64,000 bases of DNA, taken from contig DYJC01000002.1 of assembly GCA_020723305.1 (NCBI GenBank), positions 186,001 through 250,000 on the forward strand. Direction: 5' to 3'. This DNA comes from Desulfosudis oleivorans (GTDB taxonomy: Bacteria > Desulfobacterota > Desulfobacteria > Desulfobacterales > SURF-7). This document shows, in pieces, positions 35,164 through 42,099 of this stretch (the stretch's first letter is position 1; every line of letters starts with the position of its first letter). The notes below the pieces were generated by a model. The model saw only the letters and a program-made list of their open reading frames with translations, did not search any database and was not told the origin of the DNA. A program made the position numbers and the translations under genes.

Positions 35164-35973
35164 TTATTTTACTCCGTGACGAAGGCTTATTTTTTCAAAC
35201 ATGGTCACCAGGCCGGCAACAAGGGAATACACGGCTCTAATGTTCAGGTTGTCTTCCATAACTGCATCGTAAAACAGGTGCAGACTGGATTCAAGACCGT
35301 CATCCGGTTTCCAGTAGCAGATGAGAATCGGAACCTTTGGCAGGGGATGAAGAACCAGAGAGATATCTGCCTGGTAATGTTTTTCGACCTGCCTGCCATT
35401 GAACAGATGCACCATATCTTCAAAAAGGTCTGTGTAAGTATCGGCGACCTTTTTCAGGGGCTTTTCACATCGTTGCTCATAAAGTGGTGCAAAGGTCTTT
35501 CCGTTTTTCAATTCCCGGAAAGGAACCCATTTCCCTGAAAGGGGCAAGCCTTTGCAATCAAGGATGTAACTGAGCAGGGGGATGGTGATCCACTGGTGGA
35601 GGTGGATGTCTGAATATAGGTTACCCTGTGAATCAATGCTGATGTCCTTGCCCAAGATCTTGATGGTCAGCTTGTTGTTGACGATTCTTCCGCCGGTTTT
35701 GTCCGTAATCGATAAGAGATCAATGGACTGAATCTGTTTTTTTAAGTCTTCCACAAATCCGGTCATCTCCAGTTCGATTGAACTTCTTTCCTGGGGCTGA
35801 TCCCCGTTGTATTGCTGAATTATTTCTTTACTGATCTTCGGGCATTCATTCAGATGCCGCAGCCCCTGGTATACTGCACCGGCAAAAGCCAGGCAGGTTT
35901 TTTCATTGCAATCCCGGCAGTTGGATTTGTCCAGCAGTTTGAAAACTTCCATTGCATTGGAAAACTCAGACAT
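35164..35973 (-). CDS. Fe-S domain plus DUF3786 protein
   Basis: The N-terminus has a CRDCNEKTCLAFA...CP cluster (C-x2-C-x4-C, plus a later C), like the 4Fe-4S domain of the acetyl-CoA decarbonylase/synthase gamma subunit. A DUF3786-type domain follows, recognisable by LHQWITIPLLSYIL and a WVPFRELKNG segment. The start at 35973 (MSEFSNAME) is preferred over an upstream ATG at 36060 because it has GGGAGA upstream and begins just before the Fe-S domain. DUF3786 proteins are frequent in anaerobes with Wood-Ljungdahl or corrinoid metabolism. Its role beside the dehydratase operon is unknown. Confidence 0.75.
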   Translation of the reverse strand: MSEFSNAMEVFKLLDKSNCRDCNEKTCLAFAGAVYQGLRHLNECPKISKEIIQQYNGDQPQERSSIELEMTGFVEDLKKQIQSIDLLSITDKTGGRIVNNKLTIKILGKDISIDSQGNLYSDIHLHQWITIPLLSYILDCKGLPLSGKWVPFRELKNGKTFAPLYEQRCEKPLKKVADTYTDLFEDMVHLFNGRQVEKHYQADISLVLHPLPKVPILICYWKPDDGLESSLHLFYDAVMEDNLNIRAVYSLVAGLVTMFEKISLRHGVK

Positions 35974-36110
35974 TCTAACGCTCTCCCTTTCTTCTGTAGA
36001 CGAATTCGTCTTCACTATTTCAGTAGAGGTAAAATAGCATGATTGTTTTTTATAGATCAAGCCCCCGGCTCAATCAGAGTGCCTTCTCCATAAAATGTTG
36101 AAATTCATTT

Positions 36111-36140
36111 TGTGGGAGCGACATCCTGTCGCGAATTTCC
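36111..36140. repeat. REP-like palindrome (GCGACA / TGTCGC)
   Basis: TGTGGGAGCGACATCCTGTCGCGAATTTCC-like sequence has GCGACA at 36118-36123 and TGTCGC at 36127-36132 with a 3-nt loop. It resembles dispersed REP units in many proteobacteria. Only one copy is in the window, so this rests on pattern. Confidence 0.45.
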
Positions 36141-36163
36141 ATTTGAAAATGATTTTATGCTTT

Positions 36164-36203
36164 TGTAGGGGTAGCCCTTGTGGCTACCCGCTATGGCTAC
36201 CCA
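36164..36203. repeat. REP-like palindrome (GGGTAGCC / GGCTACCC)
   Basis: GGGTAGCC at 36169-36176 pairs with GGCTACCC at 36182-36189, and the right arm is repeated at 36195-36202. It lies 24 nt from the previous palindrome in a gene-free stretch (35974-36400). Together they suggest a site where mobile or repetitive DNA has accumulated. Confidence 0.45.
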
Positions 36204-36301
36204 TATTTTTTCATGACACAGGTTTTATCGGTTGTCATGTACCAAACGATTGGGTAATCGAAATCCAACACTTTTAATTGCACCCTTTCAATAACCCTTT
36301 A

Positions 36302-36345
36302 TTGACAATAATAAATTGTAATTATATTAGTATAATATCATATTA
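36302..36345 (+). promoter_or_regulatory. AT-rich promoter and palindrome before the antitoxin-like gene
   Basis: TTGACA at 36302-36307 is followed by TATATT (36323) and TATAAT (36331); the spacing is 15 or 23 nt, neither ideal. TAATAT-C-ATATTA at 36333-36345 is a perfect palindrome, which suits an autoregulated antitoxin-type operon. Confidence 0.35.
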
Positions 36346-36400
36346 ACTATCAGATGATATAACCGTCCGGTAAATACCGCATCAATACAGGAACAGTAAA

Positions 36401-36583
36401 ATGATCAAAAAAGTGATCAAGATAAAAAATGTAGATGATAAAAATCTGATTTTGGATGACCTGAAATACTGGTTGAGCAGGTCTTCTAAAGAACGGATAG
36501 ATGCAGTTGAATATTTGAGGAGACAATATCATGGAGGTACAGAAAGACTTCAAAGAGTTGATAGAGTTATTCAACGCACATAA
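36401..36583 (+). CDS. small antitoxin-like protein (partner of a nucleotidyltransferase)
   Basis: A 60-residue basic protein with the segment LKYWLSRSSKERIDAVEYLRRQYHG and ending LQRVDRVIQRT. I recognise this as the small protein that commonly precedes a nucleotidyltransferase-fold gene in a toxin-antitoxin-like pair; the family assignment is from memory of such pairs, not from a search. Its 3' end overlaps the remnant of the partner gene. The protein itself looks intact. Confidence 0.6.
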   Translation: MIKKVIKIKNVDDKNLILDDLKYWLSRSSKERIDAVEYLRRQYHGGTERLQRVDRVIQRT

Positions 36584-36608
36584 AGTTGAGTATCTGATTG
36601 TGCTATAA
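36531..36608 (+). pseudogene. truncated nucleotidyltransferase gene, N-terminal remnant
   Basis: A 25-codon frame from an ATG inside the preceding gene encodes MEVQKDFKELIELFN, then AHKVEYLIVL and a stop. The AHKVEYLIV motif is the usual beginning of nucleotidyltransferase-fold toxins, which then continue GGYA. The homology ends at that point and the next gene begins. So the catalytic part has been deleted, probably together with downstream sequence. Confidence 0.6.
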
Positions 36609-36618
36609 GCCCTTCGTT

Positions 36619-37605
36619 ATGAACAATACCCTGAATAATTTTAGCCCCCCCTGGTTTTTACGCAACAGGCACGTTCAATCCATTCTGGCATCGATAAAAT
36701 TTAGAAAACCTCTTGTCCGGAAACGGGCTTCCGGATTGTTGAAGCGATCAAAAGAGGTTGTACTCCATTGCAGCCAAGGAGTCCGGCTTCAGGGGTTTTT
36801 CTCTGGTCATCCGGGCGGCGGGGAGCGCAATCTTGTTATCCTGCTTCACGGGTGGGAGGGAAGCAGTGATTCCACATATCTGCTGTCTGCGGCCGGGACT
36901 CTTTTTTATCAAGGGTTCAATGTTTTCCGGTTGAACTTCAGGGATCACGGCACCAGCCATCATCTGAACCAAGAGCCGTTTCATTCGTGCCGCCTGGAGG
37001 AGGTTCTGGATGCGATACGGATCATTCAGCAGGATTATGGAAGCAACGGAAAACTGTTTCTGTGCGGATTTTCCCTGGGAGGAAATTTTGCCTTGCGGGT
37101 TGCGGCAAACGCGCCGGAGAGAAACATCGGCCTGCACCGAGTTGTCGCAATCTGTCCGGTTCTTCATCCTCCGGATACAATGGATAATATTGAAAACGGT
37201 CTTTTTGTGTACAACTGGTATTTCATCGAAAAATGGAAAAGATCCCTGATGAAAAAACAGATCCTGTTTCCGGACAACTACACCTTTGATGATCCGGAGA
37301 TATTCAGATCTTTGAGCCGGATGACGGATATCCTGGTTGACCGGTATACTCCTTATCCGGATTCTCAAACCTATCTAAACGGATACTCAATTACCGGAAA
37401 TGTTTTAAAGGACTTAAGAATTCCATCACACATCATCATCAGCAGGGATGACCCGGTTATCCCGTATGCAAACCTGACCGAGGTTGCACGATCGGAAAAT
37501 CTTGAAATCACAACGACCGGATATGGCGGGCATTGCGGCTTTATCCAGGGGATTTCGATGAAAAGCTGGATTGATGACAGGCTTGTCGATCTGTTTGCAT
37601 CATGA
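36619..37605 (+). CDS. YheT-type alpha/beta hydrolase
   Basis: A serine hydrolase of the UPF0017/YheT group. The N-terminal phrase PPWFLRNRHVQSILAS is a family hallmark. The nucleophile elbow is CGFSLGGNFALR, and the oxyanion region is LLHGWEGSSDST. The C-terminal GYGGHCGF holds the catalytic histidine. The start at 36619 gives the normal N-terminus; it lies 10 nt after the nucleotidyltransferase remnant stop and has no clear Shine-Dalgarno. It is followed by a metallophosphoesterase gene without a gap. Confidence 0.88.
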   Translation: MNNTLNNFSPPWFLRNRHVQSILASIKFRKPLVRKRASGLLKRSKEVVLHCSQGVRLQGFFSGHPGGGERNLVILLHGWEGSSDSTYLLSAAGTLFYQGFNVFRLNFRDHGTSHHLNQEPFHSCRLEEVLDAIRIIQQDYGSNGKLFLCGFSLGGNFALRVAANAPERNIGLHRVVAICPVLHPPDTMDNIENGLFVYNWYFIEKWKRSLMKKQILFPDNYTFDDPEIFRSLSRMTDILVDRYTPYPDSQTYLNGYSITGNVLKDLRIPSHIIISRDDPVIPYANLTEVARSENLEITTTGYGGHCGFIQGISMKSWIDDRLVDLFAS

Positions 37606-37628
37606 TGGAGAAAAAAGGAAGATCAGGA

Positions 37629-39005
37629 ATGAATTATACAGCATTTCGTATTCTACTATTGTTTCTATGGGCGCTGGTTTATACCGGATGCGGCGGGCAT
37701 ACCTTTCTATACCAGACAGATTCGAAGATCAGGGCTCTTCATGATGAAAAACCGGTATATCCTTCTGCAAAATTTATTGTGCTTTCCGATACCCATTTTT
37801 ATGACACCAGCCTTGGAGACTCCGGCAAGGCTTTTCAGAGTGTGATAGCCTATGATCGCAAGCTGCTGCTTCAGAGTCAGGAGATCATGGAGGAAACTGT
37901 CCGGCAGATTTCAAGGGAGACCGCCGATTTTCTGATTATTTGCGGGGATCTGACCAAGGATGGAGAGATGGTAAATCATCTGGGGATGCAGAAAGTGTTG
38001 GCAAGGATCGCACAGTCCGGATTGAAGGTTTATGTCATTCCCGGCAATCATGATGTGGCCAATGGAAATGCCGTGAGATTCAAGGAGCATGAAAAAATAC
38101 CGGTAGAATCGGTTTCCGGCCGGTCGTTTTCGGAGATATACAAGGATTTCGGCTATGGCCAGGCGCTGTATCGGGACATGGATTCTCTTTCCTATATTGC
38201 AGAACCGGTTCCGGGGTTGTGGATTCTGGCCTTGGATTCCTGCCGCTGGAAGGAGAATGAGCCAGGCCGTCCATCGGTTTCCGGAGGTGCTTTTTCATCG
38301 GAAACGCTGAGATGGATGGAGGATGTTCTGATTCAGGCTAAAAAGTTAAGAAAGGCGGTCATCGGAATGATGCACCACGGGATTTTGGAGCATTATCCGG
38401 GGAATGAAAACTATTTTCCTATGTATGTTGTTCAGGATCATGAAGCCATATCCAGAATGCTGATGCAGTATGGGGTTTCCTTGATGTTCACCGGCCATTT
38501 TCACGCCCAGGATATTACGGTAAAAGATTTCAATGACCTGGATGGAACGCTTTTTGACATTGAGACCGGATCCCTGATCACCTATCCTTCACCATACCGT
38601 GTTGTCCGGATCCAGGATGATCAGCGCGTTTTGATAGAGAGTCGTTTTATTGCATCCATTCCTTCGCATCCGGACAATTTTACAGCGTTTTCAAAAAACT
38701 TCCTGTTCAACAACACCCTGCGCATTACGGACCGGGCGTTGAAAAAATACTGGATGTCCGATCCGGACAGTGAAAAGATTGCACCCAGCGTGGCAACCGC
38801 ATATTCAGCCCATCTCCAAGGAGATGAAAAGAAGCCGGAATCATTTATGGAAACAGAGGGTCTTGGACTGTGGGGAAAGATCATCGTCTGGGTTCGAAAA
38901 GATCTGATTGAAGGATGGTGGACGGATCTGCCTCCTGCAGACAACTCCATTGAAATCGATCTGGCAGCCGGTAAGGTTCTTGAAACAAACAACGCCCCGG
39001 ATTGA
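37629..39005 (+). CDS. metallophosphoesterase lipoprotein
   Basis: The N-terminal signal ends in YTGC, a lipobox. The calcineurin-like motifs are in order: VLSDTHFYD, CGDLTKDGE, IPGNHDVANG, MMHHG and FTGHFHAQD. So it is an extracytoplasmic phosphoesterase or nuclease of about 458 residues. The C-terminal 100 residues are outside the catalytic domain and unassigned. ATGs at 37602 and 37605 overlap the previous stop; the ATG at 37629 has GGAAG and a tight lipoprotein signal, so I prefer it. Substrate is unknown. Confidence 0.85.
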   Translation: MNYTAFRILLLFLWALVYTGCGGHTFLYQTDSKIRALHDEKPVYPSAKFIVLSDTHFYDTSLGDSGKAFQSVIAYDRKLLLQSQEIMEETVRQISRETADFLIICGDLTKDGEMVNHLGMQKVLARIAQSGLKVYVIPGNHDVANGNAVRFKEHEKIPVESVSGRSFSEIYKDFGYGQALYRDMDSLSYIAEPVPGLWILALDSCRWKENEPGRPSVSGGAFSSETLRWMEDVLIQAKKLRKAVIGMMHHGILEHYPGNENYFPMYVVQDHEAISRMLMQYGVSLMFTGHFHAQDITVKDFNDLDGTLFDIETGSLITYPSPYRVVRIQDDQRVLIESRFIASIPSHPDNFTAFSKNFLFNNTLRITDRALKKYWMSDPDSEKIAPSVATAYSAHLQGDEKKPESFMETEGLGLWGKIIVWVRKDLIEGWWTDLPPADNSIEIDLAAGKVLETNNAPD

Positions 39006-39012
39006 TCGAACA

Positions 39013-39975
39013 GTGCATAAATCCATATTATATATGGCGCCGCTAAAAGGTGTTACCGACCATATTTTCCGGAACACCTTTAGCAGACACTTCCAGGGAA
39101 TTGATCTGGCGATTGCTCCGTTTGTTGCATCAATCAATGGGAGAAAGATCCATCGAAAGTATATCAATGACCTGCTTCCTGAAAATAACAAGGAAATGCC
39201 GGTTATTCCCCAGATTTTGAGCAATTCAGCCAAAGGTTTTATATTACTGGCAAACCGTTTTTATGATCTGGGTTATCAAACCGTAAACTGGAACCTGGGA
39301 TGTCCATATCCCATGAATCCGGAAAAAAATCGTGCAGCCTGGCTGCTTCCCCATGTGGATCGGATTCAGGAATTCCTTGAGAAGGTTGTTCCATCCCTGA
39401 AAGGCAGAATATCCATCAAGGCAAGGCTGGGTCTGAGAGACAATCAGGAGTTCGGGCGGCTGATCCCTGTGTTGAATGGTTTTCCCATAGATGAGGTTAT
39501 TCTTCATCCCCGGACGGGATTACAGCGGTATGATGGAAAACCGGATTTGCAGGCTTTTGAAGAATGCATTTCCGGAATGAAACATCCGGTTGTTTACAAT
39601 GGCGATATCAGAACCATAGCGGATTATCAGATGCTGGCAGTGAGATTTCCTACGATTGAAAGGTGGATGATCGGAAGATGGCTGCTGGTGGATCCTTTTC
39701 TTCCCCATGCAATCAAGAACGGAAAAAGGGTTGGCCGGAATCGGGCGGAAAAAATGAAGATGTTTCATGATGATCTGTTTGAACAATACCGTGATATTCT
39801 GAATGGGCCGAAACATCTTCTGGACCGGATGAAGGGGCTCTGGCAGTTTTTTCAGTTTGCTTTTCAGGATTGCAGACCTGGGATGGAAATCATCCGGCAA
39901 ACCCAACATCCGGATCAGTATAAGGGGGTTGTCGACCATTTTTTTCAGACTCATGCGCTTTGTGTGACGGACTGA
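39013..39975 (+). CDS. dus: tRNA-dihydrouridine synthase
   Basis: An FMN-dependent TIM-barrel enzyme reducing uridines in tRNA. The N-terminal MAPLKGVTDHIFRNTF, the NLGCPYPMNP active-site loop with its catalytic cysteine, the SIKARLG strand and the VYNGDI segment are typical. The start is uncertain because the frame is open upstream into the previous gene; a GTG at 39013 gives a short, normal N-terminus. About 320 residues. The subfamily (A, B or C) is not clear from sequence alone. Confidence 0.87.
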   Translation: MHKSILYMAPLKGVTDHIFRNTFSRHFQGIDLAIAPFVASINGRKIHRKYINDLLPENNKEMPVIPQILSNSAKGFILLANRFYDLGYQTVNWNLGCPYPMNPEKNRAAWLLPHVDRIQEFLEKVVPSLKGRISIKARLGLRDNQEFGRLIPVLNGFPIDEVILHPRTGLQRYDGKPDLQAFEECISGMKHPVVYNGDIRTIADYQMLAVRFPTIERWMIGRWLLVDPFLPHAIKNGKRVGRNRAEKMKMFHDDLFEQYRDILNGPKHLLDRMKGLWQFFQFAFQDCRPGMEIIRQTQHPDQYKGVVDHFFQTHALCVTD

Positions 39976-39987
39976 AAAAAAAGAAAT

Positions 39988-40013
39988 TGCCGAAAAATTT
40001 TAAATTATCGGCA
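39988..40013. terminator. hairpin after dus, abutting the repeat element
   Basis: TGCCGA (39988-39993) pairs with TCGGCA (40008-40013), with an AT-rich inner part. There is no T-run because the 122-bp repeat begins at the next base. It may be a terminator interrupted by the element. Confidence 0.35.
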
Positions 40014-40135
40014 GAGCCAATTTCAAAACGATTATAAAGCGTCACACCGGCGAAAGTCAGTGCCCAGAAAAGAGCCGAAAATACTGGATTTTCGTTTTCG
40101 CCGGAATTACAATAAGAGACTTTTGAAATTGGCTC
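40014..40135 (+). repeat. 122-bp inverted-repeat element, copy 2
   Basis: GAGCCAATTTCAAAA at the left end and TTTTGAAATTGGCTC at the right end are perfect 15-bp inverted repeats. Length is 122 bp, exactly as the other two copies. No target duplication is visible. The element is in the same orientation as dus, 38 nt beyond its stop codon. Confidence 0.88.
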
Positions 40136-40188
40136 TTATATCCTGACAAAGCCAGGTTCACACTCCGGAAAAAGGGAAGGGAGGTTTT

Positions 40189-40761
40189 ATGGCCAGATAC
40201 AATGGAATCAATCATCTTGCAATGATCACCCGGGACATGGATGCAACCATCCGTTTCTGGAGGGATCTGCTCGGCATGCGGCTGGTTGCCGGTCTGGGAA
40301 GCAAAGCCTACCGGCACTATTTTTTCGAGATTTCCGAAACCGATCTGATCGCATTTTTTGAGTGGCCCGGGGATCGGAAAATTGAACTGAAAGATCATGG
40401 GGTTCCTCCAAAAGGCCCGATGGTTTTTGATCATGTTTCCATCGGTGTAGAGAGCATGGACGATATCATTGAACTGAAAACAAAGCTGATGGCGGCTGAT
40501 TTCTGGGTTTCGGAAATCATTGATCACGGGTTTATCTATTCCATCTATTCCTTTGATCCCAATAACATTCCTCTTGAATTCAGTTACAATCTGCCTCGCG
40601 TTGATATCAGAAGAAATCCAAGGATGAAAGATCCGCACCCGTCAACAGCAGCCCTCGAAGGTTCTGAGCCTCAGTCCGGTCACTGGCCTGAGGCACTGAA
40701 TGCAGAAGCAGTTGATCTCGCGGTTTATCCCGGAGAAGGAACAATTCTCGCGGAAGAATAG
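40189..40761 (+). CDS. glyoxalase/VOC-superfamily protein
   Basis: Vicinal-oxygen-chelate fold protein of 190 residues. The NHLAMITRDMDATIRFWRDLLGMRLV repeat is the first half and FDHVSIGVESMDDIIELKTKLMAADFWV the second. The metal-ligand histidines and glutamate of the fold are in HLAMI, DHVSIG and PLEFSY. A GGGAGG Shine-Dalgarno precedes the ATG. Such proteins are dioxygenases, isomerases, glyoxalases or resistance proteins; in an anaerobe an isomerase or epimerase role is more likely. Confidence 0.88.
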   Translation: MARYNGINHLAMITRDMDATIRFWRDLLGMRLVAGLGSKAYRHYFFEISETDLIAFFEWPGDRKIELKDHGVPPKGPMVFDHVSIGVESMDDIIELKTKLMAADFWVSEIIDHGFIYSIYSFDPNNIPLEFSYNLPRVDIRRNPRMKDPHPSTAALEGSEPQSGHWPEALNAEAVDLAVYPGEGTILAEE

Positions 40762-40919
40762 CCATTCATCGATTCCCTGGATGATCAACGCGTTTTTTCG
40801 AGCATGGTACGGAACTTGCTTTTTTCAGTATCATCGACATTGCTTTGGTAAGAAATATGGATGCAGTTTGCTGCTTGAGTTTGCCAGGGTGATAAAACAA
40901 TAAAATAAGGAGAGACGCC

Positions 40920-41192
40920 ATGGCTAATCAAATACATATGTGTAAAAGTTGTGGAGAAGTTAAAATCGGGGCCGGCCATCTTTGCGATCCGGTTGAAATC
41001 GATAAGGCCTATGTTTGTGAGCACTGCGGAGGCGCAACAAAAGATCCAAGACATATCTGCAAACCCAAACTGCAGAATATTAATTTTGTATGTATCGCAT
41101 GTGGAAGGGTTGCTGAACTGCCCAAACAGCTCTGCAATCCGCGTGATATCGTGTTAATGGCAAAGCATGAGCCTCCGGAAAAAATTATTTAA
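40920..41192 (+). CDS. small protein with three zinc-ribbon-like repeats
   Basis: A 90-residue protein built of three similar units, each with a CxxC pair and a later cysteine: CKSC...LCDP, CEHC...ICKP and CIAC...LCNP. Each unit is roughly 27-30 residues. It is likely to bind zinc or a metal cluster. I do not recognise a named function. A clear AAGGAG precedes the start. A second small gene and a zinc-ribbon gene follow. Confidence 0.75.
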   Translation: MANQIHMCKSCGEVKIGAGHLCDPVEIDKAYVCEHCGGATKDPRHICKPKLQNINFVCIACGRVAELPKQLCNPRDIVLMAKHEPPEKII

Positions 41193-41235
41193 CTCAAATA
41201 GATCCTTATGGAAAAAGTATATTGGAGGTGGTATT

Positions 41236-41484
41236 ATGCGTCAATCTAATGAAATATGTGAGAAAATTCGTTCCATGTACCCGGATGTAGGGGAGTGTGG
41301 AATCGATATTCACGTAAATTTTGAAGAGCAGAATAATGCATGGGCGGTCCATCTGCATAAAGATGGCCGTGAATTAAAAACCTATCTTGAGATCGATGAA
41401 ACAGATACTTGCATTGACAGGGAAAAATGTATCGGACTGGGTTTGCAGATCGCCCAGTTGCGTGACAACATTACACATCTGTGA
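41236..41484 (+). CDS. small conserved-looking protein (82 residues)
   Basis: The product begins MRQSNEICEKIRSMYPDVGECGIDIHV and is mixed alpha/beta with acidic segments. The TCIDREKCIG segment carries two cysteines. I do not recognise the family. The ATG at 41236 has GGAGGT 7 nt upstream and is preferred over the in-frame upstream ATG at 41167, which lies inside the preceding gene. It is probably transcribed with the zinc-ribbon protein 44 nt upstream. Confidence 0.65.
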   Translation: MRQSNEICEKIRSMYPDVGECGIDIHVNFEEQNNAWAVHLHKDGRELKTYLEIDETDTCIDREKCIGLGLQIAQLRDNITHL

Positions 41485-41636
41485 ATTTCAATTTTTTCAA
41501 ATTCAGAAAGGCAATCCTGGTTTCTATTGTTTCCGGGAATCAGGGTTGTCATTTGTTTGAATTATTCCTGTATTACATGAGACAGAAGCGTCTTGAACAA
41601 ATTTAAATGAGACACTGACATATACAAGGACAGACA

Positions 41637-41852
41637 ATGAGCACACATAATGAAAGGCCCATACGACGAATTGACCCCAAGGAAAAGATATCCTGTTGCC
41701 CGGAGTGCAAATACAAGGATGGTTTTCATGTTTCTCTGTATAATCCGGACAAGGCAAAATTAAGCGAGGTGATCCTGATCTGCCCGAGCTGCCATAGTCA
41801 CTTTGGTCTTGGCTGGAAAGTGGATTTACATGCTTCTGCGTCCGATTCCTGA
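41637..41852 (+). CDS. small zinc-ribbon protein (71 residues)
   Basis: Two CxxC knuckles, CPEC near residue 21 and CPSC near residue 49, form a classic zinc ribbon. The ending GWKVDLHASASDS is unremarkable. An AAGGA precedes the ATG. The function is unknown. It is the third small Cys-containing gene in this 1-kb stretch. Confidence 0.65.
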   Translation: MSTHNERPIRRIDPKEKISCCPECKYKDGFHVSLYNPDKAKLSEVILICPSCHSHFGLGWKVDLHASASDS

Positions 41853-42099
41853 TCTGATTTGTGAAACACAATCAGTGGTTGCAGTTCCTACCGAGGTGTG
41901 ATAAAGATTACGTCATTGCATATCAATCCAGTCTTTTATTTTAAATGTAATATTAAATTCTCAGCACTGTTTTTTTGGATCAAATCTTCTTGCGGTTTCA
42001 AGCTTCTCAGAAACTCCTGATATTTCTGACTCCAGAATTTGTATTACCAGTAGAATTTGTTTTTCATCATAGTTTTCGACTGTGGAGTGAGCAAAAAAT

